Positions 22,740-34,637 of a stretch of DNA of 64,000 bases are shown piece by piece (positions within the stretch are counted from its first letter, which is position 1; each line of letters starts with the position of its first letter). Origin of the DNA: Apostichopus japonicus (lineage: Eukaryota; Echinodermata; Holothuroidea; Aspidochirotida; Stichopodidae); contig NC_092568.1 in assembly GCF_037975245.1 (NCBI RefSeq), positions 10,935,501 through 10,999,500 on the forward strand, given 5' to 3'. Under the pieces are notes generated by a model that searched no databases, had not been told where the DNA came from, and saw nothing but the letters and a program-made list of their open reading frames with translations. Both the position numbers and the translations under genes were made by a program.

Positions 22740-24648
22740 TGTTTGTTTTTTGGCGTACGCATTGAGTTGGTCCATTATTCATCGTTACTCGTGTAGATCT
22801 ATCACCTACGCCAGCTCCCCAAAAATCGTAGGTCGCGACCCAATGATGCGTCGTAAAGCTTCAATTGCGACGTAGCAGAAGAGCAATTAAAGGGGTTTTC
22901 TTATCGTTTTATAACGGAGGATTGTATTTCCGGTACGTTGGCAATTGATCGTTTCTGTTATGAATTGCTTATCAAATTGTTGGGAAGAGGGGGTGCGTAA
23001 CATTTCTTTTTGTGTTTAATTGTCTCATCTTTGTCGACAAGAACCCCCTCCCTGACCCTCTCGATCCCTACGCAGGCGCCAAACCAAACGAAACTCGTAA
23101 AAGCAGCAAAAAAAAAAAAAAAGAACAAAAAAAAAAGGTCTGTATATGATTTCCTTTACTGACTTTCTTCTCGATTCGTCCAACAACCTGGATTCTGAGC
23201 CTGGTTACAGACCCAGTGGACCACGTTATCACAAAACTAATGTAACAAACATTTCTTTTGATTGGTTCATATATATAATTTCACTAACGATGATACATTT
23301 ACGGCATAACAGTACATTAAACATTCAATAACGGCACTTGAATTTATCACTTTCGACTTGGTCTTTCAACCGGCAACGGCTTCCAATCTCAAAGTATTCA
23401 AATACGTAAAACATTTTTGAATCAATTCGTCATTGACTTAGTACAGATATAAGAAACGGTTTTGATTACTGCCTCTCCGTACTACCTTTCTTATTACAGG
23501 GTATAACAAACCTTATATCAATCAATAGTAATGAATGAGATCTGTAGTATAGCACAATTAGCGTAGTGAACATCCGCCAATGTTGACAAATAGTCCTAAT
23601 AAACCTACTGATGTGATTTTTATTCTTTTTTTTTGGGGGGGGGGGTGGCGGACGTTATTATATTTTTTCATACTTGGATGTTGAAGAGGATGAAATAAAC
23701 AACTGATGATCTTAAAGTCTGGAGGAGTGAAGGTAACTGTTAGAAAAGATTTTTTGAAATTCCTGGGTGACAACCGAAGATTCCAGATGAAGGGCAGGCA
23801 GATGGCATTGGGTGTACTATGCTAAGATTCAACCTCTACTAGGTCAAAATCCAAACAGTGATTGTGACAAAAATCCTAAATGCTATGATAGTCTTAGAAG
23901 CCATAAGCTATCATATGGTGGGGTAGGACATGTCAGTTGAAAACTTCTATTTTTTGTTCTAGCAAGGTCTTCTATTCCTTTCTCTGATGCAAAATTGATC
24001 TAATTAACTTTTAAATTCAAACTTTTTCACAATGTATACATAGTATAAATTTTATATTCAATTTGCTTTGATTATCTTTGACATGTTGAGGCATATTTGT
24101 GTATTAAAACCATATACTTTTACTTAACTACCATTAGCAGTGACTTAAGACAATCTAAACCATTTTGAGTGGCGGATTTTAATATGTCAACTACGTAGGC
24201 CTACTGTAAACGGTCCAAATGCTTGGAGAAATATCATGCTCTGTACTTTCTAATGTCTATTTTGGCACACCTGTACCGTAGTATGAAATCTGTCTGACAT
24301 CATAACATATTTAAGAGATAACTGTTAGCAACAAAAAGCACTCATGAGAAATGTCTATTAACATGATGACTTTTCATATACACAATACTGCTAAAATTTC
24401 ATGTATGTCTTTCTACACACCCTATGAAAGAAGTTCAGAAAATGCATGCTTTTCACTATCTTTTTTCTCTCACTAGTGATCTATAATTGCTTGATCTCAC
24501 AATCAAATGCTAAGAAGGGTCTGCACAACACTTCCAATTGTCTAGTTTAGCACACTTGTAGCGTGAAAACTATCTGACGTCATGACATACCACGCAACAT
24601 TTAGCAATAGAAAGCATCGAGTGAGGAACAGCTATTCTAAATGGTAAC
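22740..24648. other. Intergenic; convergent 3' flanks and a diverged duplication
   Basis: No exon was recognised. Two stretches, about 24230-24370 and 24525-24630, are diverged direct copies (shared GTCTA-TTTgGCACAC and TCTGACaTCATaACATA segments), spaced about 295 bases. The 3'UTR of the minus-strand cofactor C gene lies in the upper part. A plus-strand TTTAAT at about 24177 is a possible minus-strand ATTAAA. Confidence 0.4.
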
Positions 24649-25668
24649 TTAATCCCACTTTTGAACCCTTTGTGATTCGGGTAAAATACCCCAGTTTGGA
24701 GAATGCTTGTCACTCGCAAGCCAATTGAAATCATCCACATCATCCCAGTTATTCCTATTTGGATCTAATCCGCTCTGTCTGTAATCCTCGCCCTTCGTCG
24801 CATAATCCCACTGATACGGAGCAAACAAGACCATGGTCGTGTCCTCGATGATCGCCCGACTGGTGACCTGGAGATAGAATTGAGTGTCCTTGGTGTGGTG
24901 AACCCGTAACTGCTGACAGGCTACCACGAATACGCAGCTTTCGCAGTTGTCTACGAATATCGAGCCGGGAACGGGCCCGCAGAATACCTTACAGTCTTTC
25001 AGGTTGTTGACGTGGACTGCACTCGGATATCCTTCGAGGGTCACCTTGCACGATTTGAGATTGGAGAGACTGACGTCCTGAAGCTTAATTTCTTCGCCTG
25101 CCATTCGCAGGCATTCCGAAGATCTGTCGGAAAACCCCTTTGAGTCTTGAACGAAGGCATTTTCTGGTTCTACTCCGGACTTTGCTCTTCCGTCCTCCTT
25201 GGGAGGTTTCTCCTCCACGGGTACTCCCTCGGATTCCTTCTTGCGAGATTTGAACGCAAACTTCTTCTTCGGGATCATCTCCTCTCGCTTTCGTTGAAGC
25301 GTCGAGAGCAGTTCGCTGGCCGACGACTGGGAGCGATTGATATCATAGGAAGGGAGGACAGCCGTATAATCTGCGATGAATTTTTGAAGTTTCTTCACCC
25401 TCATAATTAATGCATCGAACCTATCCGTCAGCTGAACCTTGGGGAGTTTTGCACCAGGTCTGCATAAATCTTCAAGACCAGTCTCTATCGATGATTTTTC
25501 AACTTGGAAGGTTTTGTAGAAGTAGTCGATGGATGTCTTCTTGGATTCATCGACATCTTGTTCCTCCCTCTTCTTTTCGATCTCAGCGATCCTTCCATCG
25601 TGCCGTTTCTGGAGCTTCTCTGTCATCCTGTCCTTACGTTCGCTCAAGTCTGATGTGTCCACTTCCAT
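24649..25668 (-). CDS. TBCC: Tubulin-folding cofactor C
   Basis: This 339-residue protein, in one coding exon, is the GTPase-activating cofactor that releases native alpha/beta-tubulin dimers from the cofactor D/E complex in the cytosol. I start it at the ATG at 25668 (MEVDTSDLSERK). An upstream in-frame TTG is not a metazoan start and lies across a likely splice site. The N-terminal third is a charged helical, spectrin-like region (about residues 10-130), followed by a Lys/Glu-rich linker. The C-terminal beta-helical TBCC/C-CAP domain covers about 190-335. It includes VACQQLRVHHTKDTQFYLQ with the conserved Arg of the QQLR motif, the catalytic arginine finger in human TBCC, then LQVTSRAIIED and the near-invariant NNWDDVDDFNWLA and SPNW blocks. 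Length matches vertebrate TBCC (about 346). Confidence 0.95.
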   Translation of the reverse strand: MEVDTSDLSERKDRMTEKLQKRHDGRIAEIEKKREEQDVDESKKTSIDYFYKTFQVEKSSIETGLEDLCRPGAKLPKVQLTDRFDALIMRVKKLQKFIADYTAVLPSYDINRSQSSASELLSTLQRKREEMIPKKKFAFKSRKKESEGVPVEEKPPKEDGRAKSGVEPENAFVQDSKGFSDRSSECLRMAGEEIKLQDVSLSNLKSCKVTLEGYPSAVHVNNLKDCKVFCGPVPGSIFVDNCESCVFVVACQQLRVHHTKDTQFYLQVTSRAIIEDTTMVLFAPYQWDYATKGEDYRQSGLDPNRNNWDDVDDFNWLASDKHSPNWGILPESQRVQKWD

Positions 25669-25673
25669 ACTGA

Positions 25674-27417
25674 CTGCCAATTGAAAGAGATGGAAGAGAT
25701 AACTTCAAATAAGTCATACAATGACTAAGTCTAGTTCTTTTCACAATTTTCTATTTTTCACCTTGAAACATGTACACCAATAGGGTCAGGTAACCCTAAC
25801 CCTGCTTGTTGCAAAGAGAAAACTTGAGTCAGCAAACCCAACATGCAGATCATCTATCGTTTTCATCATACTGTAGCTACATATCAATCACATCTTTTAG
25901 TAACCCTCAAGCTGTGGATAGAAGATAGAGTTAACAAAGAAAACCCATAAAGACTACATGTAGGAATTTTACAGGTAACAGGGTTGGATGCATTTACTTT
26001 AAAACTGAAAATAACCAGTTTATAAAGCACTCTCCTTCAAAATTTTGCAAACTGAAAGGAGACAAAACCCTACCTTTAGACTCCATACCCAAACATAGGA
26101 CTACCCTGATATTGTCCACTTCTTCTAACAATATCTTTCAAAGTTGACTGGTTTCATATGCAGTGGACCAACGACTTTCACCAGATCTGTAATATCAAGG
26201 CCATTCTTATCTTATTTCCCTTATGTTTTAAATAAGGTATTGAACATTGTTTTCATCCTGCCAAAGTCAGGTTTATACTCAGCCTTAGCTAGTGCCCATG
26301 GCTGACAAAAACGTCAGTTTTCCTGTTCCCAGGTTTTGAGCTACATGTACAGTAGCAGCTCCATGCCATAAATTCTATATTCAAGCATAATGTTAAACTG
26401 AGACACAAATCCAACCATCATCATTGGGCTATATGATAGTGATAACTGGGCATGAAAAACTTCCCAAACAGCTAGGAAATATCTTCTGCCGATTGGGAGA
26501 ATGTCTTGAGCAAGGTGAAAGACTTGAGCGATGACCAACATGTGCTTCATTTTTGTTTTCATTTTGCGGTAATGCCATGGATTTTGCAAATGCCAGAATC
26601 TTTCATGTTTAAAATACTTAACATGGCCGAACAATTGGCAATGTTTTCAGTGTCAACACTGCTCTTGTAATCTTGTTCATCTTGAAAATTTGAAAAGAAA
26701 CACACAGAGAGAGAAAACAGGTTTCAAATCCTTGTGACAATATGACATCATCAATTCATATGACGATTCTTCACAATTTTTACACTGTTAGGATATCTCC
26801 AAAATGAAGTAAGACTTTTCTTATCAACTTGTGGGAGTTGCTCACAAAGTCTTATAATCATTTCAGCTAAAAACGATAACTGGGCTGTCACCATAGAAAT
26901 TGATAAGGAATTTCTATGGTTATCACTCACTCACGTCAATAATTTTTTGACGAAAGGGATTCCCCATTTCTCTGCCATTGTCCATGGAAAGTTCACAACA
27001 GCTATTATCACCATCACCATTTCACATTTGTCGTTCTTACATAATCTGATAGTTGTTTTCAAATGGATTATATTAGCAAAGAAGTTAGGAAATTAATGCG
27101 AATCAATGCTTTCTATAAAAGTGTATATATAATAATGATATAGTCTTTAAGTTGTTAACACTAACAGGTAAAACGTATGCTAAGCTTGTATGTCGTTGGT
27201 TATGCCGATAAGATTAAGAGAAAAACCAAATAGCAAACACTGCATTAACATCTAACACACATACAGAAGTATATATAATAGTAGTTTTGCGAAAAGCATG
27301 TAACGTGACCGTTACAGCGTTCAGGCCCTGGTCAGTACTACACATTAGGCTATGTCAAATTAATTAATTGTGCACTTAACACTGCTTCTACATTTTCGAC
27401 ACTATTTTATGTCTTAC
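25674..27417 (-). other. Likely 5'UTR intron of the cofactor C gene
   Basis: On the minus strand ATTGCAG|GTAAGAC at 27418/27417 is a strong donor. A pyrimidine-rich TCTCTTCCATCTCTTTC stretch leads to GGCAG|TCAGTATGG, an acceptor five bases before the start codon. If used, the first exon is non-coding and ends at 27418, placing the promoter somewhere above that. This is inferred from splice signals only. The interval holds no other gene I can see. A 12-bp perfect stem (ACCATAGAAATT/AATTTCTATGGT, 7-base loop) lies at about 26892-26922. Confidence 0.5.
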
Positions 27418-27418
27418 C

Positions 27419-28807
27419 TGCAATCTAGAGCTACGTCTTTGTTGAATATATCTCAAAATTTGTATAATATCTTGTTCACGACAGTTCGTTGAAGCATTTG
27501 CTTAGCAACTGACACAGTGTCATAAATGACGTACGGATTTCTTTCCCAGGTGGTACTGTAGTACTATACTATTGTTGATTTGCCGTAAGATAGTCTTCCA
27601 AAGCTACTGTACCACTGCATTTGTCATCGAAGAGTCCAGTGTATTTCGCACGTTGTAAATGGTGTTAGTTTGAATCGAGGTATGAGCGAGATAACGATTC
27701 CTTATCTAACCTTAATAAATAACCTACGGCAAGTTTCGTAAAACAAAGTCGAAACACCCATGGTGTTGTCAACTGACTCCACACTTCAGTTATGGGTCAG
27801 TATTTATACTGTAAAGACAGAGACACGGTTACATTATAAGTGCTGGTGGGAGCTATACTTAGGCCTAAAATTTATGATAGCATTGGGGTCCGAATTCCGA
27901 CCATGTTGTGGTAGTTTACTGTAATAACGTGAGAAATTTCATGCTAGAAAGGCTGCTTTTAATTGAGTAGAGGAAGCACTTATCGTATTCTACTTTCCTG
28001 AGTATCACACAGACTGACTTTACACTGTCAAGTGTCAGTGCATGCCACTTTAGCCTGCCTAAGGCCTAACATTAGGACTCTATATTGCTTACAGTAAGTC
28101 AATCAGTGAGCAGAAATGATAATTAGATAATAATTTAATGGTATAAAATGTGTTGCAAGTTTTGGCTCATTTATTCTAGGACCATTCTTGGATATTCATA
28201 TCCTTGAACTTGTGGAAAAGTCTCACCCCCACCCCCCTCCCTTGATAGTGAATACTTGTATGTAGTACTTAATACATACAGTACTATCTTCTGTTCAATT
28301 CACAATTGCAATGTGATAATAAGAAACCTATCATTAACATGTACCTGTACTATTTTACATACACATGTCTCAGCTATATCCGAAAATGCAAAAACTGTTC
28401 TGTAGTGTATTAGATAACAGTAAAGTTGTTCCATATTCATTCTAAAATTTCGAATTACATATTTTACAGTCGATTTATATAACCTTTTCAAATAGCTATA
28501 TTAGAAAATGCAAAAAAAAAAAAGACAAAAAAAATGAACTTTTGTGTATTGGATAAAGGTAAAGATGTTTCATATTTATTCTAAAATGGCTCATTACATT
28601 TTTCATTTTAACAGTCAATATTGAATGTTAACACAATGATGAAAAATGTAATGAGCAATATATAACCTCTTCAGATAGCTATATCAGAAAATGAAAGAAA
28701 AAGAAAAGAAAACTGTACTGTTGAATATTGGATAAAAGATAAAAATTGTTAAGTATTTATTCTATATTTGCTCATTACATTTTTCAGTCAATGTAGCCCT
28801 GTCAGAT
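27419..28807. other. Divergent spacer between cofactor C and sulfatase genes
   Basis: The two genes are head to head. From about 28380 to 28800 an A/T-rich block is repeated roughly three times (TATTCTAAAA-t-gCTCATTACATTTTTCA, TAGCTATATcAGAAAATG). TGAAAAATGTAATGAGC is an inverse of the same motif. TTACATTTTTCAG at 28785-28797 resembles a splice acceptor 10 bases before the sulfatase ATG, so a 5'UTR intron is possible there too. No TATA box can be assigned. Confidence 0.4.
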
Positions 28808-29072
28808 ATGATCATCAAGTTCACCTTCACGGTAGTAATACTTGCTTTGTCGCAAGTGCCGTTTTGTCTGATGCTGCCCAGGGATCCTCTGGACAAACCA
28901 AACATTATCATCCTAGTAGCAGACGACATGGGATATGGGGACCTCTCCAGCTATGGACATCCAACCCAAGAATCTGGTCCTATCGACAGAATGGCCTTGG
29001 AAGGGATTAGGTTCACACAGTGGTATAGTCCTGAATCAGTTTGCACTCCGAGCAGAGGGGCTACCCTTACAG
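28808..29072 (+). CDS. Sulfatase exon 1 (signal peptide and active-site Cys)
   Basis: Encodes residues 1-88 plus one base, from the ATG to [10 protein letters not shown]. The donor is G|GTGCAT. The ATG sits directly before a hydrophobic signal peptide and there is no earlier in-frame ATG. A (CACG/CATA)-rich tract follows in the intron. Confidence 0.9.
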
Positions 29073-30786
29073 GTGCATACATACATAATGTACATTCATA
29101 CGTACGAACAGATATACACGCACGCACGCACAAACTTACATGTATTCATTGTATTAATTTTGATATTTAAAGGGTGTGAAGACTCGCGCACAAAGAAACT
29201 TCTCATGCCGGTAATCTGACCTAGTTTCGAATGAGGTGTAATAGACACCACCATCAATCCCAGAAAATACACACACAGCTTGCTACCGTTAGTAACTAGA
29301 CACGATAGTGTACAGTCAATACATACAGCTACGGTCAATACCCACAACACTGTGTACATAGCATCGATGGACATCTCAGGTCTAGATGAAAGATTACAAG
29401 GTTTCACGTTTCATTAATGTCTGCATTTTGTAGCAACAAGAAGAAAACTTCACTTGCAAGCAACGTACGGAAAGTAAACTTTTTCAGAACGCAGCACACG
29501 GTTTGGGGCGAGTCTTCAATGCCTTTAAGTTGTTGTTAGTATATGCTTCCTATGCTGTATGTAACATTCCCTCCACTCGTTTGCACTTTAGTCCTGACTG
29601 AATGTATCATCAATGTCAATGTTGCAATTTTAACACATTACATGGGATCTGTTTCTTTGGAAGTACATGTAACAATCAAAACTGTTCTTTTTCAATGCAT
29701 ATACATTCAGGAAAAATAGTCAGGAAATTTTTAGATATTTGAAGTCAAAGTCTAGTAGGAAAGTGCATAAGATTCTCATATGAAACACAGCCATTAATTT
29801 TAGAGCATATTTAGCAAAGAGAGGAACAACAATTGTTAGAAGAAGATGCAGTTCTTGACCCTGTCTATCTCTCCTACCCACCCCACCCCTTCCTTACCCC
29901 ACACAGACACACATCTCACCACCACTTCTCCTTTGTAATGCTGCTAATGATACCTTTTATGTTAATCTCTGCTTATAATTTTTTTTATTATAATTTTTAA
30001 AATTGGATGGAGTTGTTAAGTTATGTTACCATCAACTTACCTTAATTTCCCTTCTCTGCAGGTAGACTTCCTGTTAGGGTCGGCTTGTATGGCCCATATG
30101 AACGAGTTTTTATCCCTCATATGCCAACTGGTTTGCCAAAGAATGAAATCACCATAGCTGAAGCATTGAAGGATGTGGGCTACGCTACTGGGATGAATGG
30201 AAAGTGGCATCTTGGTATTAAAAAATAGTTTTCTCTTTTCAATTTTAATAGCAGCTGCCTGTTTGTGAGGTTTTTTTCCATATTGAAATTACACAGTCAA
30301 ATTTTTGTGACAGGATTTGTTGTCTACTTTACAGCAATAAAGACAATTCCTGTGTGATTAAAAGTAATATTGCAATCTTGTTTCAGCACAAACAGAGATA
30401 TATAGTTTTTATAGAATAACTCTGCCTTAATTATGAAACAGCTTGGTTTGTCACGAACAGCTCTGGTCACCATGGCATAGCTAGGTGATTCTTTGTTTCA
30501 CAGGGAAATTTGGACTGCTAATTTAAGAAATGACTGAAATAAAATTTGTACTGTAGGTCATCAGGATTTTAGTGTTCAAGAAGTTTTCAAGAGTAAACTT
30601 TCCAAGAGGTTCTGAAACTCCACATTATTTCTCAAATATTGGAAATAATGTTTTTAATTTAAACCATTTAAATATATCTCTGTTAGGAGTAAAGCGGCCT
30701 TGAAATTTGGACGTGAAGGATCATTATTTGACACCTATCTGGGGATAACACTGATATAACCTGTTTATCATAAACCATGTTCTATG

Positions 30787-30844
<58 letters not shown>

Positions 30845-30861
30845 GTATTTATATATATATG

Positions 30862-30930
<69 letters not shown>

Positions 30931-33900
30931 ATATATCTACATCTATACACACACACCTTCTGTAATTTCCAGGTATCAATGAGTTTAGGTTTGATGATGG
31001 TAATCACCTACCAGCCCATCATGGCTTTGATGAGGTTGGAACCATCGCACCTTTTACACACCACGCCAGATGTGATGAAGAAAAGGTATAGTATTTGCTC
31101 ACTATATGCTGATAATAAGTGTTTGGCTAGGTACAGTAACCTCAACACCAATGTAAATGCTAGAATGGTCATTACCTTTATGGTGCTATGGTTTTATGCA
31201 GCAAAGCCTGCCAAATTACAAATTATAGTGGCAGTTATTCGTGACTAAATGCATAATTTACAAGTTTTAAAGTATAAAGTTCTTTTATATTATAAATCCA
31301 GGCTATAAAGGCTCTCTGCAATCTATATGCTTAAAGTCATATAAAATATAATATAATAGTTTGCTTTTATAATTGAGTACATCACTATAATGGCATTCAT
31401 ATACCATAACATATTTGTAACTTTCAATACACTGCAATGTGGGTTTAACATCCAGAAACAGCTTTAACAAAGATGTCTCAATTATAACCAATGAAATCAA
31501 TATTTACCATTTTCTTGGTCTCATTCCATGAAAAATACTCATTTTACAGAGCCCCATCCACCTTGTGCCTCTGTGATTATTGTTTTCACAGGTTATTCAA
31601 TCAAAGCACTATGTCCAAATGTAATATTGTAGGTTGTTTTCTTGTTGCCAAGTCAGTCAATGCTTGATCTTTACGATGGGTAAACTATTTTTAAGGATTA
31701 AAAAGTTCATCTCATTTATTTGAACCCAAACTTTTTTTTTTTTTTTCTGAATCAGCTGTTTACAAATGTGTACTGAATGTTTGTTTTTTACTTGTAGTTT
31801 GCAGGCAAGTATAAAATCAATGCAGTAAAGGTGGTGTGTATATGGACAGATGTGCGTGGGTGTAAGTGTGTGTCTGTGTGTTTGTATGACACCCTAGCTT
31901 ATAAACATGAATCTCAAGAAGGGGCAACTGGTGGCAAATTTCGAGAATTTTTGTTTGATTTATCTTTTCAGAAAATTGTCTCTTCTCCAGAAAAAAGCTA
32001 CTGTTTCTTTTACAGTAATGACACAATAATCCAACAGCCAGCAGCACACCATAATATCACCAAAACTCTGGTCTACGAAACCAAAGCATTTATATACAAC
32101 CATGAAAATGAACCTTTCTTCTACATGCTCAACTTTCTGCACCTTCACGATAGTCTGTTCGCCGGCCCGGAGTTCCAAGCATCATCTAAACGAGGCAAGT
32201 GTTGACTCTCTGCTCGGGTACAGCTAAACATGAACTCTGAGACAGAGACAACTTTGCTGTGAAGAAGTCAAAGCTCTACTAATACACTTAGAGAGGCTTT
32301 GATTACAAAAAGAGCTGTTCTTATATATATTCTCTCAAAATTTCCCCACCCAAATACTGCTCCAATTTTGTGCTGTCCACAGATACAGCTAGATTCATTG
32401 GAAGAGCTCAAGACTTTTAGTCCAAAGATCATCTGGTTCAAATCCTGTTCTGGCAAAAAAATTCTTTGTTCTTCCCAGAGAAAATGAAAATCAGAAATAA
32501 TTTTTGTATTTGATTCCCAAAACCATATTTTTTCATCTAGGTCTTAAACACATAAATATTTTTTTTTTTGGTTTATCAGTATGCCTTCATTGAATCATGG
32601 AAAATGTAAACAACAAAACACTCTGATGAGAAATTTAATTTTTTCTTTCTTTTCATTTTTTTTATCTTCAAGTTTGTTATTTGCTATATAGCTGAAAGAA
32701 CACTCAACAATGTCTATACATCCATGCATAAGCTCCCATCAATATATATATATATATCTGCTGAATGCGACCAGCATGTCTCACTATCTGGTACTCATAA
32801 TCATCTCACAAGTGTCACTTATGCTACTTGATATGCTACTACTTATATGCTATTGTCTGTTGCTTATTGAAAGATCCAAGTATAATGGTATGCCAATAAT
32901 CATTTCAAGCCTTTTTTGGGGGGAGGGGAAGGGGGGGGGGGTTTGCACCAACTTTCAAACAACTTTACCAAAACTAATGTATCCTTCTACAAATGAACTT
33001 TCAGGGTCAAGTAAGAGATGTTTCTGTCTTCATGGACCCTTGTGCTTATAGTGGCATTGAAGGGATGGACATTGTTTTCCCGATATGTGCCTCCCCCCCC
33101 CTCAAAAGGGTGGATCCACCCTTTTTCACTATACCTAACAAGAATTTTGTCACCTCATCAGCAAGGAATGGAGTATTGATCAAGAAATAATTGTCCCCTC
33201 CACCCTCACTCTCTTACCAAATTTCCTGGTTTTAATTATGCGTTATAAAATTTACTTTGATTCCGTAAATTCAAGGGTAAATCACAGCTTTATATTTTAC
33301 TCTGTATTGAACAGTGATTAGCATATTCCCAACACCAGTGACTTTTATCTACAATATGTTTCTCCGTTCCTTGCAGGTGAATATGGCGATAATTTGAATG
33401 AGATGAGCTGGGCTGTTGGCGAGATCTTAGACACATTGAGGAAGCTAGAAATTGAGAAGAATACTTTGGTTTTGTTTATATCAGATCATGGTGGACATAT
33501 AGAGATATGTAGTGACGGTGGCAAAAACTCTCCGTTCAGAGGTAAGAATTTTTCGTTAATAATGAAGATACACTTTTAATGATAGGATAGAATCAAATAG
33601 TGTCTCCTATGTTAAACCTGGCCGCAAACTCCTGATTTCAGGAAGCTATATTTATAAATATGACGGCTGTGAAATTACTAACAGTTCTGCAATAAGACTG
33701 TGCAACAAGTACTTTTTTTCTTGTTAACTTTAATACAGGTTGGTTTAACTTATGCTTTAAGTCTGTTTTATTTTGACAAACTGACCTTTAAATATGTCTA
33801 GTTGCATTAATAGATAGAAAACACACCGATTGAAAAATCGAATGGAAAGCTTTGTTGTTGTAGATCGATTGCAGTCAATGCCACAAGGCTCTCTACTCTC

Positions 33901-34537
33901 TGCCATAGGTTCTAAAGAAACTACGTGGGAAGGAGGCTTTAGGGTGCCAGCTATTGCATGGTGGCCAAGTATGATAGAGGGCGCCACAGTCTCTCGCGAT
34001 ATCGTGAGTTCGTTGGACATTTTTAGCACGGCCCTGGATCTAGCCGGAGCCCCCATCCCGTCAGACAGGGTAATCGATGGCATCAGTCTAAAGGAACATT
34101 TTCTCAGCAGCGGCCGGACTCCACACAGCAGGGAAGTCATCCATTACTACTGCTCCGATAGGCTCATGGCCATACGACACAGAGATTACAAAGCGCACTT
34201 TTATTCAAAGCCCAAGATCTCTCTCGACATCTATTCCTCGTTATGTTACGAAGGATGGCCCAGCGCGAGGTCGTACAGCTGCTACGGATGTCACGTACCG
34301 TGCATCCAATCACACGAACTGACACCTTTGCTGTTCAACCTGGAGAGAGATCCCGGGGAACTTTATCCGCTGAAAAGTCGGAAGCATAAAAAGTATTTAC
34401 ATCAAATCTGGCAGGAGAGGGACGACCATATTAAAAACCTCGTTAAAGGGGAACCGTTATTCACAGAACCTGCTACCATGTTATTACCTTGCTGTAATCC
34501 ACCATATTGCTTCTGTAATTATTCTCAGGATCAGTGA
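28808..34537 (+). CDS. Arylsulfatase of the steryl-sulfatase/ARSD-H type
   Basis: Secretory-pathway sulfatase that hydrolyses sulfate esters. Seven exons give 526 residues: 28808-29072, 30062-30214, 30973-31085, 31798-31830, 31972-32194, 33377-33541, 33909-34537; all phases agree. A signal peptide ([12 protein letters not shown]) precedes [15 protein letters not shown] (metal-binding Asp39/Asp40). The signature [11 protein letters not shown] has Cys79 as formylglycine precursor. GKWHLG has Lys136/His138, LHLHD has His245/His247, SDHGGH has Asp299/His300 and [13 protein letters not shown] has Lys320. IIQQP and the Cys-rich end CCNPPYCFC match steryl sulfatase and ARSD/E/F/H rather than ARSA/B. 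The hydrophobic hairpin that anchors vertebrate steryl sulfatase is missing, so the enzyme is probably soluble. The 11-codon exon 4 is the weakest call; without it the frame still joins. The substrate cannot be told. Confidence 0.93.
30062..30214 (+). CDS. Sulfatase exon 2
   Basis: The acceptor TTCTCTGCAG is strong and the donor is G|GTATTA. It encodes [11 protein letters not shown] through [17 protein letters not shown] to GMNGKWHLG (residues 89-140), the second sulfatase signature region with catalytic Lys136 and His138. Confidence 0.93.
30789..30925. repeat. (TA)n microsatellite in sulfatase intron 2
   Basis: About 135 bases of TA with a few TTTA and TG interruptions, ending about 48 bases before the exon 3 acceptor. 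The branch point and pyrimidine tract must lie in the short gap (CATCTATACACACACACCTTC). Length changes here could affect splicing. Confidence 0.95.
30973..31085 (+). CDS. Sulfatase exon 3
   Basis: The acceptor TAATTTCCAG follows a long (TA)n tract by about 45 bases; the donor is AAG|GTATAG. It encodes [20 protein letters not shown] (residues 141-160) through CDEEK177, aligning with the GFD segment of other sulfatases. Confidence 0.85.
31798..31830 (+). CDS. Candidate 11-codon sulfatase exon 4
   Basis: TTTTTTACTTGTAG|TTT...AAAG|GTGGTG would give [11 protein letters not shown] in phase 0 on both sides. It restores roughly the spacing expected before CFFYSND. The exon is tiny and its donor weak, so it may not be real; skipping it leaves the reading frame intact. 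Confidence 0.4.
31972..32194 (+). CDS. Sulfatase exon 5, with a GC donor
   Basis: The acceptor TTATCTTTTCAG is strong. It encodes residues 189-262 including [13 protein letters not shown] and [14 protein letters not shown]. The exon ends CGAG|GCAAGT: a GC rather than GT donor, but a perfect match to the AG|GCAAGT consensus of GC-AG introns. The phase-1 join to exon 6 gives KRGEYGDN, exactly the family pattern. Confidence 0.92.
32386..32456 (+). repeat. tRNA-Lys-derived SINE relic
   Basis: The segment has a tRNA layout: a degenerate A box (TAGATTCATTGG), an anticodon-arm-like AGACTTTTAGTCC with TTT in the loop as in tRNA-Lys, and a good B box GGTTCAAATCC at 32435-32445, followed by an A-run. 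The acceptor ends do not pair well. It lies in intron 5 of the sulfatase, so it reads as a SINE remnant and not a working tRNA. Confidence 0.55.
33377..33541 (+). CDS. Sulfatase exon 6
   Basis: The acceptor TCCTTGCAG and donor AGAG|GTAAGA are strong. It encodes [34 protein letters not shown] (metal-site Asp299, His300) and [11 protein letters not shown], residues 263-317. Confidence 0.93.
33909..34537 (+). CDS. Sulfatase exon 7 (C-terminal domain)
   Basis: After TCTGCCATAG the frame starts [15 protein letters not shown] (residue 318) and runs to the TGA at 34535-34537. It includes [44 protein letters not shown] and the Cys-rich end CCNPPYCFC. The last coding exon is G/C-richer than its introns. 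An open frame that begins at 33830 includes intron sequence and is not the true start. Confidence 0.93.
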
Positions 34538-34637
34538 CTTTAAGTTGGCTGCATGTTGTATTGCCATGGTTCTTTCACACTCTACTGTTGTTTGCAGTTT
34601 CAAGTAGCACAAGTCCCTGGCCGATCCCAATTTGGCT

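Noticed and set aside
25147-25673. Two plus-strand frames of 87 codons
   Set aside because: Antisense to the tubulin cofactor C coding exon.
30777-30979. Tyr/Ile frames on both strands
   Set aside because: Translation of the (TA)n tract in sulfatase intron 2.
33757-34140. 127-codon minus-strand frame
   Set aside because: Antisense of sulfatase exon 7.
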